In this document: positions 11,540 to 22,659 of the stretch, in pieces
How positions within the stretch are numbered: position 1 is the stretch's first letter
Layout of the letters: every line of letters begins with the position of its first letter
NCBI RefSeq assembly: GCF_018812025.1
Contig: NC_063044.1
Span: 75,487,741 to 75,551,740, forward strand
DNA length: 64,000 nt
Origin: Megalobrama amblycephala
Lineage: Eukaryota; Chordata; Actinopteri; Cypriniformes; Xenocyprididae
Direction of reading: 5' to 3'
The notes under the pieces: generated by a model
Told to the model about the DNA's origin: nothing
The model's input: the letters and a program-made list of their open reading frames with translations, nothing else
Databases searched by the model: none
Program-made: the position numbers and the translations under genes

Positions 11540-12542
11540 ACTCCCTCGGGTCGGCGGTCACGCCGGCGATACCACCTCAGTTTTTTTCTTACCAGTGTGA
11601 AAGAGACTAAAAATACTCCATCAATGTTGCACTTACAATTAAGAGCATACACCATTTTAATCTGCGGAATATCTTCTTTTATTTGTGTACACTCACAGTA
11701 AAAACAAAATGTTGTGCTTTTTGCAAAATAAAGAAAACTAACATGATGCGTGATCTCTCGTCTCCCTCTGAACGAAGTCCAATCTGACAGTTCTCAGAAA
11801 ATGAAGTGTAACTTAGTGAATACTAATCACAAAAAAATTAGACTTGTGTCTAAAGAAACGCTGAAATGTCAGGTTTTAAATCGTCTCATCAGTCAAATCA
11901 AAAACAAAAATTCTCTGTTTACGTAATCTGTATGAAAAGAGAGCCATGTCAGAAATCCATGATTCAGCTCATTATCTGCTAATGCGGCCACACCCACGGA
12001 GCCAGCGCTATTCAGATGTAAATTCTAAATCAATACATGCATACATCGTCTCAATTGTATATTTATTGTCTTGAAAAGTGTTTATCTGGATGTTATAGCG
12101 ATATCTGGCCTCTGTTAGTTCCTGGAGAGTCACAAGGTTGTTCTTCTTTAGATTCATTTGTGGACTAAAGGTGCACAGAGCGCCCTCCGGCTGCAAGTAT
12201 GAATTGAAAACACAGTATCCATCGCTCATAGTGATGACAATAAATATTGAATAAATATTACTCCTCTGTACAGAAAATTGACAAACATATGAGAATCCAT
12301 CAATATTTCTTTTAAGCTAAAAGGCTATATGAAATGCCACAGAGGTAACATAATTGTTCAGTCACTTTGCATCACAGAAATACATTTTAACGTATATAAT
12401 AGAATACCATTATTTTAAATTGTAATAATATTTCACAGTATTGCTGTTTTTTCTGTATGTTTAATTTAAATACACCATGATGAACTTGAGACATGATTAC
12501 AGAGGGTTTTTTCACAGCCTACCTGACTGAAACAGCTCATTA
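11540..12542 (-). repeat. Right arm of the inverted repeat
   Basis: Reverse complement of 7653-8935, about 1.0 kb. It lies between the truncated coding end of the LINE (11536) and a sequence resembling that LINE's own 3' tail (12570-12640), so this arm looks like an insertion into the LINE 3' region. No terminal target duplication could be fixed by eye. Confidence 0.75.
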
Positions 12543-12544
12543 CT

Positions 12545-12645
12545 TCTTGTCTATTTGTCTCGTCATGACGACTCGCTTGTTGTATTCCTCACTTGTAAGT
12601 CACTTTGGATAAAAGTCTCGGCCAAATGCATAAATGTAAATGTTT
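12545..12645 (+). repeat. LINE/SINE 3' tail
   Basis: Contains CTTGTAAGTCACTTTGGATA followed by a degenerate AAATGCATAAATGTAAATGT, the common 3' tail shared by fish L2 LINEs and V-type SINEs. Probably the displaced 3' end of the LINE at 9890-11536. Confidence 0.65.
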
Positions 12646-12724
12646 ATGTGACAATCATTCCTACCATATGATATGTCTTTTAATTAAAAATTTTATAAAA
12701 AAAAACAAAAACAAACTTTTGTTC

Positions 12725-12958
12725 ATCAGTGAACTGATAGACTGTAATTAATACTGTAGTATACTTTAGTTTTTACTACTGTAAACTTTAGTATAATATA
12801 CCTTATAGTTGTAGAAAACTTTTATTGAGTATTGTTTATTGTACTATTACCACAGCAACTATAGAATTACCACAACAAATTAATTAAAGTATTTTACTAC
12901 AGTATGTAGTTCAAAAACACTATAATATTTACTATAAATTACTATAGTATTTTTTCTG
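12725..12958. repeat. Truncated copy of the ACTATAGT palindromic MITE
   Basis: Runs of CTGTAGTATAC, CACAGCAACTATAGAATTACC and CACTATAATATTTACTA match the complete copy at 40481-40867, ending TATAGTATTTTTTCTGCC where the complete copy has the CACCTGGG terminus. One end is missing or degenerate. Confidence 0.65.
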
Positions 12959-12960
12959 CC

Positions 12961-13456
12961 CTAAACCTCCCGGTCCATCCAGCTCCGGAACCTCTCGGAG
13001 TCCTCCTGTTGTGCTTGCACAATGCCGTACCATGTGTGCAGCAGTAATATTACGTAGTATCTCTCACAAATGTCTACATGGTTGCAAGGCATGCTATCTG
13101 TGCAAGCAGGGGTTTTAGCGCTGTGTAATATCATTGCGCCACTGCACCCATGGTACGGCAGCAAAGTTCCTTGATTATTACGCCACAAAATCGCAACTTT
13201 TAATTTTCCGTTGACCTTAGTAACTACAGAAGAGTCAAGTTATGAACAGAAAAATATCGAAACTCTTTGGTCATTTTTGAGTGAGATGCTAACGGTATAA
13301 TCAGATTCAGTGAACTATGCTAAGCTTTGCTAAAAGTGGAACCGCCAGACCCGGAGATCGGCTGAATGGATTAGAAAACTGTAAAGCTCAACTGTTTAAC
13401 TCTAGGGAGTTGGAAAATCAGCCTATTTTCAAAGTGGAGTGTTCCTTTAAACAAAT
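12961..13456. repeat. Dispersed cyprinid DNA-type repeat
   Basis: Ends in a segment (GTGGAACCGCCAGACCCGGA ... GATCGGCTGAATGGATTA ... AAGTGGAGTGTTCCTTTAA) that I recognise as a very common cyprinid interspersed repeat. Superfamily not determined. A 75-codon open frame on the minus strand is not considered a gene. Confidence 0.5.
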
Positions 13457-13588
13457 GCATCCTACACAAAATAAACGTACATTTGCACAAAACAAAAGGA
13501 TGCAAATATTTTTATACTAAATAACACATCTAAGAACGGTCTTAGAACAAACACTAATAACACTCAGCTTAACATCACAACATTATAT

Positions 13589-14309
13589 GACCTCCGTGAA
13601 GTTGGCACCCCATAAAATGAAATAATCACCAAAACTATGTAATTCGTTTGTGCTATGTTTGTGCTGATTTGGTGTTCGAGATATTGAGCATTATTGTTTT
13701 GGTTGTGTGACGTCATTTTCCACCCCACTTTGTCTAAATCGCACAAAACCGGTGTCGTTAGCTACAAACAAACGAGACTATTTTGGGCGAAATTGGAGCA
13801 TGTGGAGGGCTGTGTGACGTCATCGCCTATAATTCAAAGTCTAATATTTTAAAATCGAATCGGAGCAATTTGTACGACTTGGGGTGGAGAGTGACATAAC
13901 TGTTCATAAAACATTTTTTTATATTTAAGAAGAGGTCTTAGTTACAATGTTTGTTTTAACGGCACTAATCGAGCACAAACAAATGGCACTGGATTCATGC
14001 AATTTAGACAAAGTGGGGTGGAGAGTGACGTCACAGCTCCCAAATTATATTTGTTAGTACTAAAGAGGAGAAATGGATACAGTGTTCATTTTAACGGCAC
14101 AAACTGAGCACAAACTAACAACACCGGTTTTGTGCGATTTAGACGAAGTGGGGTGGAGAATGACATCACATGACCAAAAAAATAATGCTGAATATCTTAA
14201 ACACCAAACCAGCACAAACGTACGTTTTTGCGGCTCCAAATCAGCACAAACGAATGACATAGTTTTGGGAGATTATTTCATTTTATGGGGTGCCAACTTC
14301 ACGGAGATC
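13589..14309. mobile_element. Fold-back (palindromic) DNA element, 721 bp
   Basis: Starts GACCTCCGTGAAGTTGGCAC and ends with its near-perfect inverse, the arms pairing over roughly 190 bp each (13589-13775 and 14095-14309). In unit 3 the matching sequence (about 59440-59480) runs straight across the site, which fixes the ends. Flanks are ATTATAT and ATAATAT, an imperfect direct repeat. No coding capacity. Confidence 0.8.
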
Positions 14310-14669
14310 ATAATATGTCCATCTTCACATATCTTTAATCTTCTAATAACTGCAATGTAATAAGATCATTAACATGTTAGTTTTGTACTGAAACTGACAA
14401 TGATCATAAAAACTTGAAAAATAAAGAGCACCACAAAGCAATAGTTAGCCTAATGTTTACATTGTAAAACTATTCAAATAACATTTATGTACAGTATTGA
14501 TTTAAAATGTCTTATGTGGTTTATTACAGGCTCAAAGTAAAGTATTTAAAAGTATCTGTTCAAGTATAATTTAAAGTAAAGTAACTAACACATTTGATCT
14601 GCCAAAGATGTTAAAAGAGTATAAATAAAATGGCAGAAGCAAAACTTGAGATCGATTCACATCAATTCC
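14310..14669. repeat. Unit 1 copy of the duplicated block upstream of the minisatellite
   Basis: Corresponds to about 59480-59770 in unit 3, sharing ATGTAATAAGATCATTAACA, TAGTTAGCCTAATGTTTACA and GATCGATTCACATCAATTCC. Non-coding, intron 1 of ZNF1. Confidence 0.7.
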
Positions 14670-14797
14670 CCTCACAGATCTCAAACTTTAACATTTGTCT
14701 AGATCATTCAGTAACAGTTATCACTATAAAAAAATCAAAACAACCACACAAACGAACACAAAATCGCTCAGGTCTGAATGAATTCAACATTTCCATG
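14670..14797. repeat. Single degenerate monomer of the 113-bp intron-1 minisatellite
   Basis: One unit of the sequence that forms long arrays in units 2 and 3: CTCACAGATCTCAAACTTT, CAGTAACAGTTATCACTATA, CACACAAACGAACACAAAAT, GCTCAGGTCTGAATGAATTC. It has extra bases after CATTTGTCTAGATC. It marks the pre-expansion state at the same place, next to exon 1. Confidence 0.85.
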
Positions 14798-14929
14798 CTG
14801 CTGCACTAAAAGACACACAAGTATCGCTGTGCTCGATGAAAACAACACAGAAATGAGCCTGTCGCTTGATCAAACTGTATAAAGTGTGTTTGATGATCGT
14901 GTAAATATGAGAAAAACTGCTCGACTCAC

Positions 14930-15110
14930 CTCAGAAGACTCGACGCTGAAACTTAATTATAACTTAAAAAAGATTGATGATCAAATCTGTCAAATCGCTC
15001 CTCAATCTGAAGGCTGCGTCCTATTTTTTCTTCATTTTTCTGCTGTGTCCTCGTAAGGGTGCATATCTCGACTGCTACGTCATCAAGCGCTGCTGAAGGC
15101 GGAGTGGACC
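14930..15110 (-). other. ZNF1 first exon (5' UTR) and promoter-proximal region
   Basis: Minus-strand sequence ends AGTCTTCTGAG followed by the consensus donor GTGAGT (14924-14929). Equivalent sequences lie upstream of ZNF2 (40.1 kb) and ZNF3 (62.2 kb). It has no start codon in a useful frame, so it is taken as 5' UTR. A TACGTCA motif at about 15076 matches the position of a full CRE in the other copies. Confidence 0.65.
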
Positions 15111-15745
15111 TTGAGTTGAAAAAAAAGTAAAAAAAAAAAACAGTGTAGCATGAGTGGAATGATCCTTGATGAATCCTGTTCAATTCAAGATATTTCTAAC
15201 CAAGTAAACGCAAACACAATGGTAAACCCTGAGAGAGGGCTGATAACTTTTGAGTTTTGCTTGGAGTGAGAATGATGGTGTTCATCAAAAAACCTTGTCT
15301 TTATTGTCTTTGTCTTGAGATCATTTAGATGGAATACAAGATGAGTAACATGGATTTAACCAATGAGAGATATATAACCTCAATTGTAGATATATAATTG
15401 TACATTACAAATGTTTTATGGTGCGTCTTTAAAAGCCTTTATTCTTTATTATTCTCAGGTTAGGTAAGTAAGTCAAATCTGATCTAAATTATAAGCATTT
15501 TAAGATACTTACAATCAGACAGAAGACTTCTCCGTGGTCTGTTCAGGCTCAGCGACTTAAATGAATGCCACATGAGGCCGAGTTTAGTTACAAACATTCT
15601 ACAAACATTCTATACAAGTAAATATCAAAAAGTTCTTCAGTCATGGCAACATCAGCGTCCATATCAACTGTCCATATCATTACTTATATGCATTCTCACA
15701 GGCTATTAAAGCTTGTGCTGTCTCATTTCTGTCATCAGACACTTA
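15111..15745. other. Intergenic sequence, no clear feature
   Basis: AT-rich non-coding DNA upstream of the ZNF1 first exon. A GTAAGTATC donor-like string on the minus strand near 15507 was not supported by a coding exon. Confidence 0.4.
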
Positions 15746-16440
15746 TTAGCTTCTCTCTGTGCAAATAACCTTTTGCTGTAGGTTTGACAAGTCACCCTTT
15801 GAAATCTTCTTTTAAATAAAGACTAAACTTTTAAATAAATAGTTTTCTCAATCTTTTTCCCTTTTTTCCCTAGCATGACTTTATGTAAAATCTGTAAATT
15901 ACAGGCAGTTGCACTGTCTTCCTTTATAAACTACATTCTTAATAAAGCTTTTACAACAACCAAGTGTTTTGTCTATTTCTTAATAAACAATGTAAACGTA
16001 TATATTCCTTCACAATGTACATTACAACCCATTTATACATCCATATTTCTAGCCATATACAATATAACAGCTTTATATAACACATTGTAGAAACTCATTT
16101 GATTTGTCACTTTTTCTAAAAAAAAAAAAAAAAATGTTGTCAATTGATTTATTTAAATATTATCATTCTGCATTTGTATCTTCCTTTAATAGTTTTGTCG
16201 TCCAAACAATTTGAGGTTAAATAAATGTCTCCTTATCTCTTAAATCTCTCCCCATAGTCCAGGTTGTTTTGGCCAGGTTTCTCTAGTTCTGTGTCTATAT
16301 TATTGAAGCATGTTGTTTTATGAGTTTTCAGAGTCACCTATCTTCTGGGTGACAGGACTATACCTATATACATCACATTGGCTCAGAAGACTGATTCACT
16401 CCCATTGATTATTCATTAGAAAAACTCAGAAGCCCTTAAA
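15746..16440. repeat. Duplicated block shared with unit 3 upstream flank
   Basis: Matches 62440-62975 in the same order: TGTGCAAATAACCTTTTGCT, TTTATACATCCATATTTCTA, TTGAAGCATGTTGTTTTATG and AAAAACTCAGAAGCCCTTAA. This shows that the unit 1/unit 3 duplication extends past the ZNF first exon. No coding content recognised. Confidence 0.75.
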
Positions 16441-16479
16441 GAACATTCTGGTTTTTATATAAATATTATTTAGATGTTT

Positions 16480-17790
16480 TAGTCCATTTCTTAATGCCTT
16501 TTATATGACTTTTAATCCTTTTTGTTCATAACTCTATATTTATGGGTAAGAGACATTAGTAAGCAGTTTATAAATCCACAGCTGTAAATGTTTTGTTCTT
16601 GATTTATAAGCATACCTATAATGTTTATTAATTGTATTTTCATAATTAATTATCAATTTATCATTTCTAAGTTATGTATTGCATTATTCACAAACCAGTT
16701 ATTTAGGAGTTGTCAGTGGTTCGTAAGATCATTTATAAAGTGTAAGTAAATGATTAATAAACTATTTAAATGTACATTTATGCATCTTATTATTTAGACA
16801 TAATTGCTACTAAATGCTTTATTAACACATATTCCTACTGCAATTCATGATTAACTTCAATAATTCAGGTAGTAATAAAACATTTAGTAGTTGTCAGTGA
16901 ACCATTTTTGTGTGCTCATCTAAAGTGAGGACTATTGCATGCCTCGTAACGCTTTTACTAAAGGAGATTTAAAGGATACAGAACATAGAAATATTTATTT
17001 CAAGGCAAACTTAATATAAACTTGATATAAAAGCTTGGGTAACTTGATAGAAAATTAAAAATAATACTCTGCAATGTCACAGAATATCTCCACAAAAAAA
17101 AAAAAAAAAAAAACTGTGCTGTAAAATGAAACTAAGCCTTTGCAATATAATATAAAAATACATTTCTGTAAAGTGTAAACATTGCTAAATAAAATTTGAC
17201 CAGTACCAACTCTGGATTACAGAAATGCCAAAATACAACAACATATTGTTTATAAAACAATAATAATATAATTAAATATTTCACAGTGTCAAAACTACCT
17301 CAGTACTAACTTTAAAACATTAGAGAACAGCAGTGCAGAATATAACAGCCTTCAAATCTCCTTTAATAAAAGCTTTACGAGGCATAAATAATCCTCACTT
17401 TAGATGAGCTCACAGAAATAGTTAACTGACACCTTATAAATGTTTTATTAATCATGAATTGCAGTAGGAATACATGTTAATAAAGCATTTATTAACACAC
17501 TAATTATTACTGTCTAAATAATATGATGTATAAATGAATGTTTAAGTATTTAATCAATCATTTACTTACACTTCTCAAATGATCTTATGAACCAATTGTT
17601 AACTCCTATGTAACTAATTTATAAATAATGTAATAATTTAGAAATGATAAATTGATCATTTGTTAATCACATTATAGATATGCTTATAAACTGATAACAA
17701 AACATTTGTAGCTGTATTCTTAAACTGCTTATTAATGTCTATTAATGCTTTATAAACGATGAATTGACTATTTACTAATGCTAAACTAAT
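16480..17790. mobile_element. Large palindromic AT-rich element
   Basis: Left half (16530-16975) contains ATTAGTAAGCAGTTTATAAA, TTTATCATTTCTAA and CTTTTACTAAAGGAGATTTA; the right half (17340-17760) carries the inverse of these in reverse order. The arms diverge clearly and flank a 350-bp centre with an A-run near 17095-17113. A near-identical copy of the left end is present at 43676-43960. Fold-back DNA element of undetermined superfamily. Confidence 0.7.
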
Positions 17791-18480
17791 GCTTTATAGC
17801 ATGAGTTTTTATATTGTGTTACTGGTTTACGTATACTTTCAGAGCTTTTCTCCGTCTTTCGTTCTTCATAACTTCGTAAACTGTAGCATTCACTGTTTCT
17901 TCTAACACATAATTTTATCTTTTCTTCCATTCTATCACTTACTATTAACCATTTAACTTAATTTAGTAACTAAATCTTATTCTTGTTGTTATGCTCTCAC
18001 TGATTTTGAGTGTATTTAAAATCCTCTAAATTCTCCCATATTTGTCAATTAATATTTGATCAATTTTTCATATTTAGTCCTGCTTTTTCTAAGCTTTTTT
18101 AAAGTTAATTTTATAGTCCGTGCATTGTCAATCAAATTCCATGTTAAACAACAATTATCTGTCAATTATTTCGGATCTTTGACCATCTTTACACATTTCT
18201 TTTTTTTCTTACTTTATAAAAACATTTTTCTACCATTTAATTAGTTCTTTTTTTCAATTTTGAACCTTATATCCATTACAAATTACATTTTTATCTCTTT
18301 TTTCTTTTATATTTCTTAATAGACTGATTGTTTTTGCATGTGTCTGTCTTATCTATGGTTGATATATAATGTCATCATTTTTCTTTTTCTTCTTACTCTG
18401 AGTCATGAACATTTGCAGCACATTTATGATGGAACGGCCTTTAATATCTTGATTTGTCATATTTCCATTGGTGTTTGGGA
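17791..18480. other. AT-rich intergenic DNA
   Basis: T-rich sequence with small chance open frames and no recognised domain or repeat end. Confidence 0.45.
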
Positions 18481-18484
18481 GCAG

Positions 18485-18550
18485 ACAGATGATCATGTGA
18501 CTTATTCTGAGGTCACTGCGTACAGTAAAAACCAAGACCAAAAGAAGAAG
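18485..18550 (+). pseudogene. Orphan exon with ITIM-like motif (Ig-type receptor tail)
   Basis: A 66-bp stretch bounded by an acceptor-like GGGAGCAG and a donor GTGAGA (18551) reads TDDHVTYSEVTAYSKNQDQK plus two lysines. VTYSEV fits the ITIM consensus (S/I/V/L-x-Y-x-x-I/V/L). The context resembles cytoplasmic-tail exons of fish inhibitory Ig-superfamily receptors (siglec/CD22-like), in which SHP phosphatases bind the phosphotyrosine. No Ig domain or transmembrane exon is visible nearby, so it is treated as an isolated exon or remnant. Confidence 0.4.
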
Positions 18551-18660
18551 GTGAGAAACACTTCCTTGATGTTGTCCAGCTTCTCTCAACATGATAGTTT
18601 GTATTTTCTTCTGAATTTGTGTCATGAATTGAGCTCAAACCCTTGAAACAATAATGTTTT

Positions 18661-20745
18661 TGGTTACGACTGTAACCCTGGTTCGGCAACAGCCTATGAC
18701 GTCATACTAGTGTAACCAGATAGTATAAAAAGGGGCGCCTAGAGATAGTGTTGCACGATATACCGGTACTAGAAAGGTATCTCGATACCCTGCTTTTAAA
18801 AACGGTCCGGTTCTTCATTTTATTAGTACCGGTACTTTGAGTACCAGCTGTATTTCCTAATGTGCGACAGCAGGGGGCAGTGTGCGTGCGGCGCGCTGCT
18901 TCTAAGGCAAATTGAGTGAGTGTTTATTCCTCTCAAATGCGCAACGGCTTTCATGGTGACGAAACGAGAGGTATGGTTGCAAATACAGGTGCTCTTGCAG
19001 ACCGTCCACAAATTGTTGAGAAAGCAGATGCACAAAGCGAAATATGGCATTATTTTACTTACATTGCCGACAGCCAGGGCAAGCCCACGGACACCACAAA
19101 GCCCGCCTGCAAAAGATGTTACAAAATAACGCAAGCGAAGGGAGTCAAAAGCATCTTGTCGTCAAACATCCCGATTTGAACAAAGAATTTAAAGAGCGAC
19201 AGGTTAGTGAATGTGATACCAGCATTATGTTTATGCTCTCAAACATTAAATGAGTGTTATTTATTTATTTTACTCGTGCACGCAGACCTCCGCAAAGAGG
19301 TGTATTATTGAGTCTAAGTTTAATAAGTGATATCTGGTTGCAAAAAATAAAATTAATTTAAAAATACATAAATATGTGAAGGGTATATACAGTTATTTTA
19401 AACTAATTTATGCTTTAATAACATTGCTCTAATTATTTACAGTAATATAATTTTTACAATAATCTTACCGTCAAAAACACCTAAATGTATAAAAAAAGCA
19501 TAACAGCAAATAATTTACAATTTTACTGAGCATGAAAACAAACATTAAAAATTATATTAAGTCTAACTCTAACTTTATGTCATCCAGAATTGATCAGCCT
19601 GCACACTGGTGAAGAAAGAAGTTCTGTCATATGTTATTTATTTACTTTTCCTGCTGTTTTAGGTTTTTGCCATAGTATCGTTTAAGTATCGATATTGTCA
19701 TATTTAAGTTGGGTATCGTATCGAAGTCAAAATTTTGGTATCGTGACAACACTACCTAGAGAACATGACACCTGCTATTTGTCTGAAGTGACTGTAGCAG
19801 GCAGCCCAGAGGCATGGCAACGAGATGCACTGTATCAATCCCTGTTCTCAGGGAACCAGGGTTACAGTCGTAACCGGAGACGTTCCCTTTCGAAAGGGAA
19901 CTCACACTGTGTCCTAGAACGCATATGGGGAACAGAATACCCATGCCGCCATGCTGAGGGGAGTGCATGCTGGCTGAGAAGATAGAAGAGCACTCAACCC
20001 TGGTCACAGGCTGTCAGTGACATAACTCCCTACGGCCCACTGCCCAAGCTAAAAAGCCTCAAAGAGGCCTCCACAGAGTGAAGCTTCAAAAGCTTCAAAA
20101 GAAGGGGTTCCTTGTAAATCTCATTGCATTTGTCGGTGATTTCTTAAAACCTGTCGGCGAGCCAAAATCTGGGCTAAAATCGTGCAGTCTGAACTCGCCT
20201 TAAAGCATGCATGGGGTATAAAGCCTGAAAACAGAGAAAGAGGGATCCAGGGGATCCCAAAGGGACTCAAAGGAGCTAGATCCAGATGAATAATGGCCTC
20301 GACAGGGAAGAAACCGAAAGAGGTCGGCCATTCAAACCAAAACTTGAAACAAATCAAGGGGCCACTCACAATGAGATAACCAAGCTCAGAGAGCGGAGGC
20401 TTCAGTCAAAAAGCACACTCTCAAAGACGAGAGGAGGCCTGCAACGCTTAAACCGTCCACAGGGAGGCTGATAACAAAGCTCACTGCTTGTCACTGAGCT
20501 AAATGCTAAACACCACCAGGGAACCACATACTTAAACACTGCTAAAACAATTAAGTAGCAATGGAGTAAAGGAAACAAAGGGAGAGGAGAGAATGCTACT
20601 CACATTCTTAGTGTAATGCAGAAGGAGGGCCCCCGGACCAGAAGCAACCCTTGATGAGAAGACAGGCAAACATAAACTGAGCGACTAGCAAGGGAGGCTA
20701 AAAAAAGAAGTAAGCCAACACCAACTGCTGAAATTATAGTCAGAA
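18661..20745. mobile_element. DIRS-like terminal region, interrupted by a hAT insertion
   Basis: GGTTACGACTGTAACCCTGG near 18663 and its inverse CCAGGGTTACAGTCGTAACC near 19857, followed by the palindrome GTTCCCTTTCGAAAGGGAAC (19885-19904), form the terminal/internal complementary pattern seen at the ends of fish DIRS-like elements (compare 31.1-31.4 kb). The segment to about 20745 is non-coding and ends where the unit 2/3 homology starts. The attribution rests on these motifs only. Confidence 0.5.
18746..19754 (+). mobile_element. hAT element with BED-finger remnant, 1009 bp
   Basis: Ends TAGTGTTGCACGATA on the left and the inverse of TAGTGTTGTCACGATA on the right, flanked by a perfect 8-bp direct repeat CCTAGAGA (18738-18745 and 19755-19762). 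Positions about 18955-19200 encode a BED-type zinc-finger start: EIWHYFTYIADSQGK, then CKRCYK and a displaced HPDLNKEF. This is the N-terminal DNA-binding domain typical of hAT transposases; the catalytic part is absent. Confidence 0.85.
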
Positions 20746-20886
20746 CAGGTTGACAATGAATGCTCTGGAGACCCCAAAGACACTGAGTGTAACCTTTTTT
20801 TCACACTGAAATAAAAACAAGATGATATTCCATTTTTTTTTTTTTAATTTGTAGATTTAGAAAGTGTTATCCACCATAAAAAGTAT

Positions 20887-21754
20887 CAGTGTTAATTTCG
20901 TTAACAAAACTATGACGAAAAATGTTCCTTTTTTTCCACGATTAAGACAAGACGATGAGAGACGACACCAATTTAATTTAACGATAACGTGACTAAAACT
21001 ACACGTGCAATATCGTTGACGAAAAAAGTCGAGACTGAAATTTGGCTAAAAGACTAAACACTTGACCAAAACGAATCGTCAATGATTCAATGATCCATTC
21101 ATAAATACAGCCGCTTGATTTGATACTGAAAGAATGAATGACTCGATGATTCATTCATAAAAACAGTGACTTACCGCCACCTACTGGTGGTTTTAATACA
21201 ATATTTAAAAATATCACTTCGATTTATCATCATATTTATTGCATTTTTTAAAAAGATATTTAAGGCATTATTTATTTTACAAAAGGTATTTATGAAGGTA
21301 AAAAATGCACTGGAAAAAAACGATTTGCAGTCTAAGTGGAAAAGAGAGGGTACACAGAAGGATGTTAAATCCCTCAGGCGGTACGACACTCTATTCTAGA
21401 AAGTTTGAGAACCACTGAAAGAGGATATGTACATCTGCACCAGCTGCTGTGTCAATACAGACTCTTACCTTGATTCAAATGTTTTAAAAACTTAAATGAA
21501 TTGGTCTAAAGAGAAAAAAATATGATTTTTGTCTAGAGACTACATATTAAATAGCTATCAAAATTAATGTTGGTAACTGTAGTTTGACTAAATATAATTA
21601 AGACTTGACAAAAATGTGATGACTTTTCGTCGACTAAAACTAGACTAAAATATAAAAGACTAAAATGACTAAAACGTGACTAAGATTAAGGAGCATTTTC
21701 GTATTAAGATAAAGACTAAGACTAAATCAAAAATGACTGCCAAAATTAACATTG
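20887..21754. mobile_element. Non-autonomous hAT-type element, 868 bp, with empty site in unit 3
   Basis: Starts CAGTGTTAATTTCG and ends CAAAATTAACATTG, with a perfect 8-bp target duplication AAAAGTAT (20879-20886 and 21755-21762). The paralogous site in unit 3 (about 45260-45275) has a single AAAAGTAT and no insertion. No transposase gene. Confidence 0.9.
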
Positions 21755-22120
21755 AAAAGTATCACGCCATTTGGACAAAGATAACTTTTTATTATTATTA
21801 TTTTAGCAAACATAATTTGGGGTCAAAAAGACCCTAAAGAACATTTAATGCTGAATATTTAAAAATGAATGTGAGTTTTTGTGTAGTGTACTGGTAGTGT
21901 GCAAATGAATTTGCATCAAATCTACTTAACTCTTTCCTTGCCATTGTCAGAATTGTAATCCATGTTTTCACTGTTGTACGGTAGGGGGCGCTACTACAGT
22001 GTTGCTGTAGTGCTGGAAATCAGTCATGTGACCATCACGGCCACCGTACTGACATTCAGATTGACAGCAATATCAGAAACATGATGAAAGCAGGAAGATC
22101 CAGATTTACAGGAGTAACGT

Positions 22121-22618
22121 TTACTGACTATTGACCGCTAAGATCCTCAGAGAGTGAGAACAACTGAAGAATGGAAAGAGTGTGTCAGTGAAGGTGGTTG
22201 TGAATGTGTGTAGATGTGTGTTAGTTACAGGATCAGAGAATGACACCTGTTCCTCCATCATAGTCCAGATTCACTCTCACACGATCAAGCTTACGTTTAA
22301 CAGGAAAACCACATGGTTCATCCAGTCCTTCCACATCATAATCCACACTCCAAACATCAGTGTTGAAGAAATCACATCCCTTCCTCTGGTTTGATGCTGT
22401 AGTTACTCCAAGAATCCAGTCTGAACTCTCTTTAACCTCTATATCCCAGCAGTGTGTTCCTGAGTTAAACCCCTCTGAACCCAGAACACAGGGATAACGG
22501 TCGAATCTCTCTGGATTATCAGGAAGAGGTTGATCGTTCCTGCTGTATCTCACACTGGTCAGATCATCAGACAGGACGAGGCGTAGATTCGCAGTATTTG
22601 GATCAAGAATCACAGGAG
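22121..22618 (-). pseudogene. TRIM-A B30.2 (PRY-SPRY) exon, frameshifted
   Basis: The exon begins after an acceptor at 22619 and reads PVILDPNTANLRLVLSDDL, then GFNSGTHCWDIEVKESSDW and NLDYDGGT, the PRY and SPRY hallmarks (LDP, WEV-like WDIEV, LDY). Relative to the unit 3 copy there is one extra T at about 22248, so the frame runs into a stop at 22233 and the last ~40 residues, down to the ancestral stop at 22121, are lost. The B30.2 domain is the ligand- or pathogen-recognition part of TRIM proteins. Confidence 0.85.
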
Positions 22619-22659
22619 CTGATGAGACACAATCAACAGATGATTTTATTATATGGAAT

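Noticed and set aside
12961..13188. 75-codon minus-strand frame with several Cys and His
   Set aside because: It overlaps a common dispersed repeat and the Cys/His spacing fits no zinc-binding family.
15500..15560. Possible minus-strand exon ending in GTAAGTATC
   Set aside because: Donor-like end only; no acceptor, coding frame or copy in the other units supports it.
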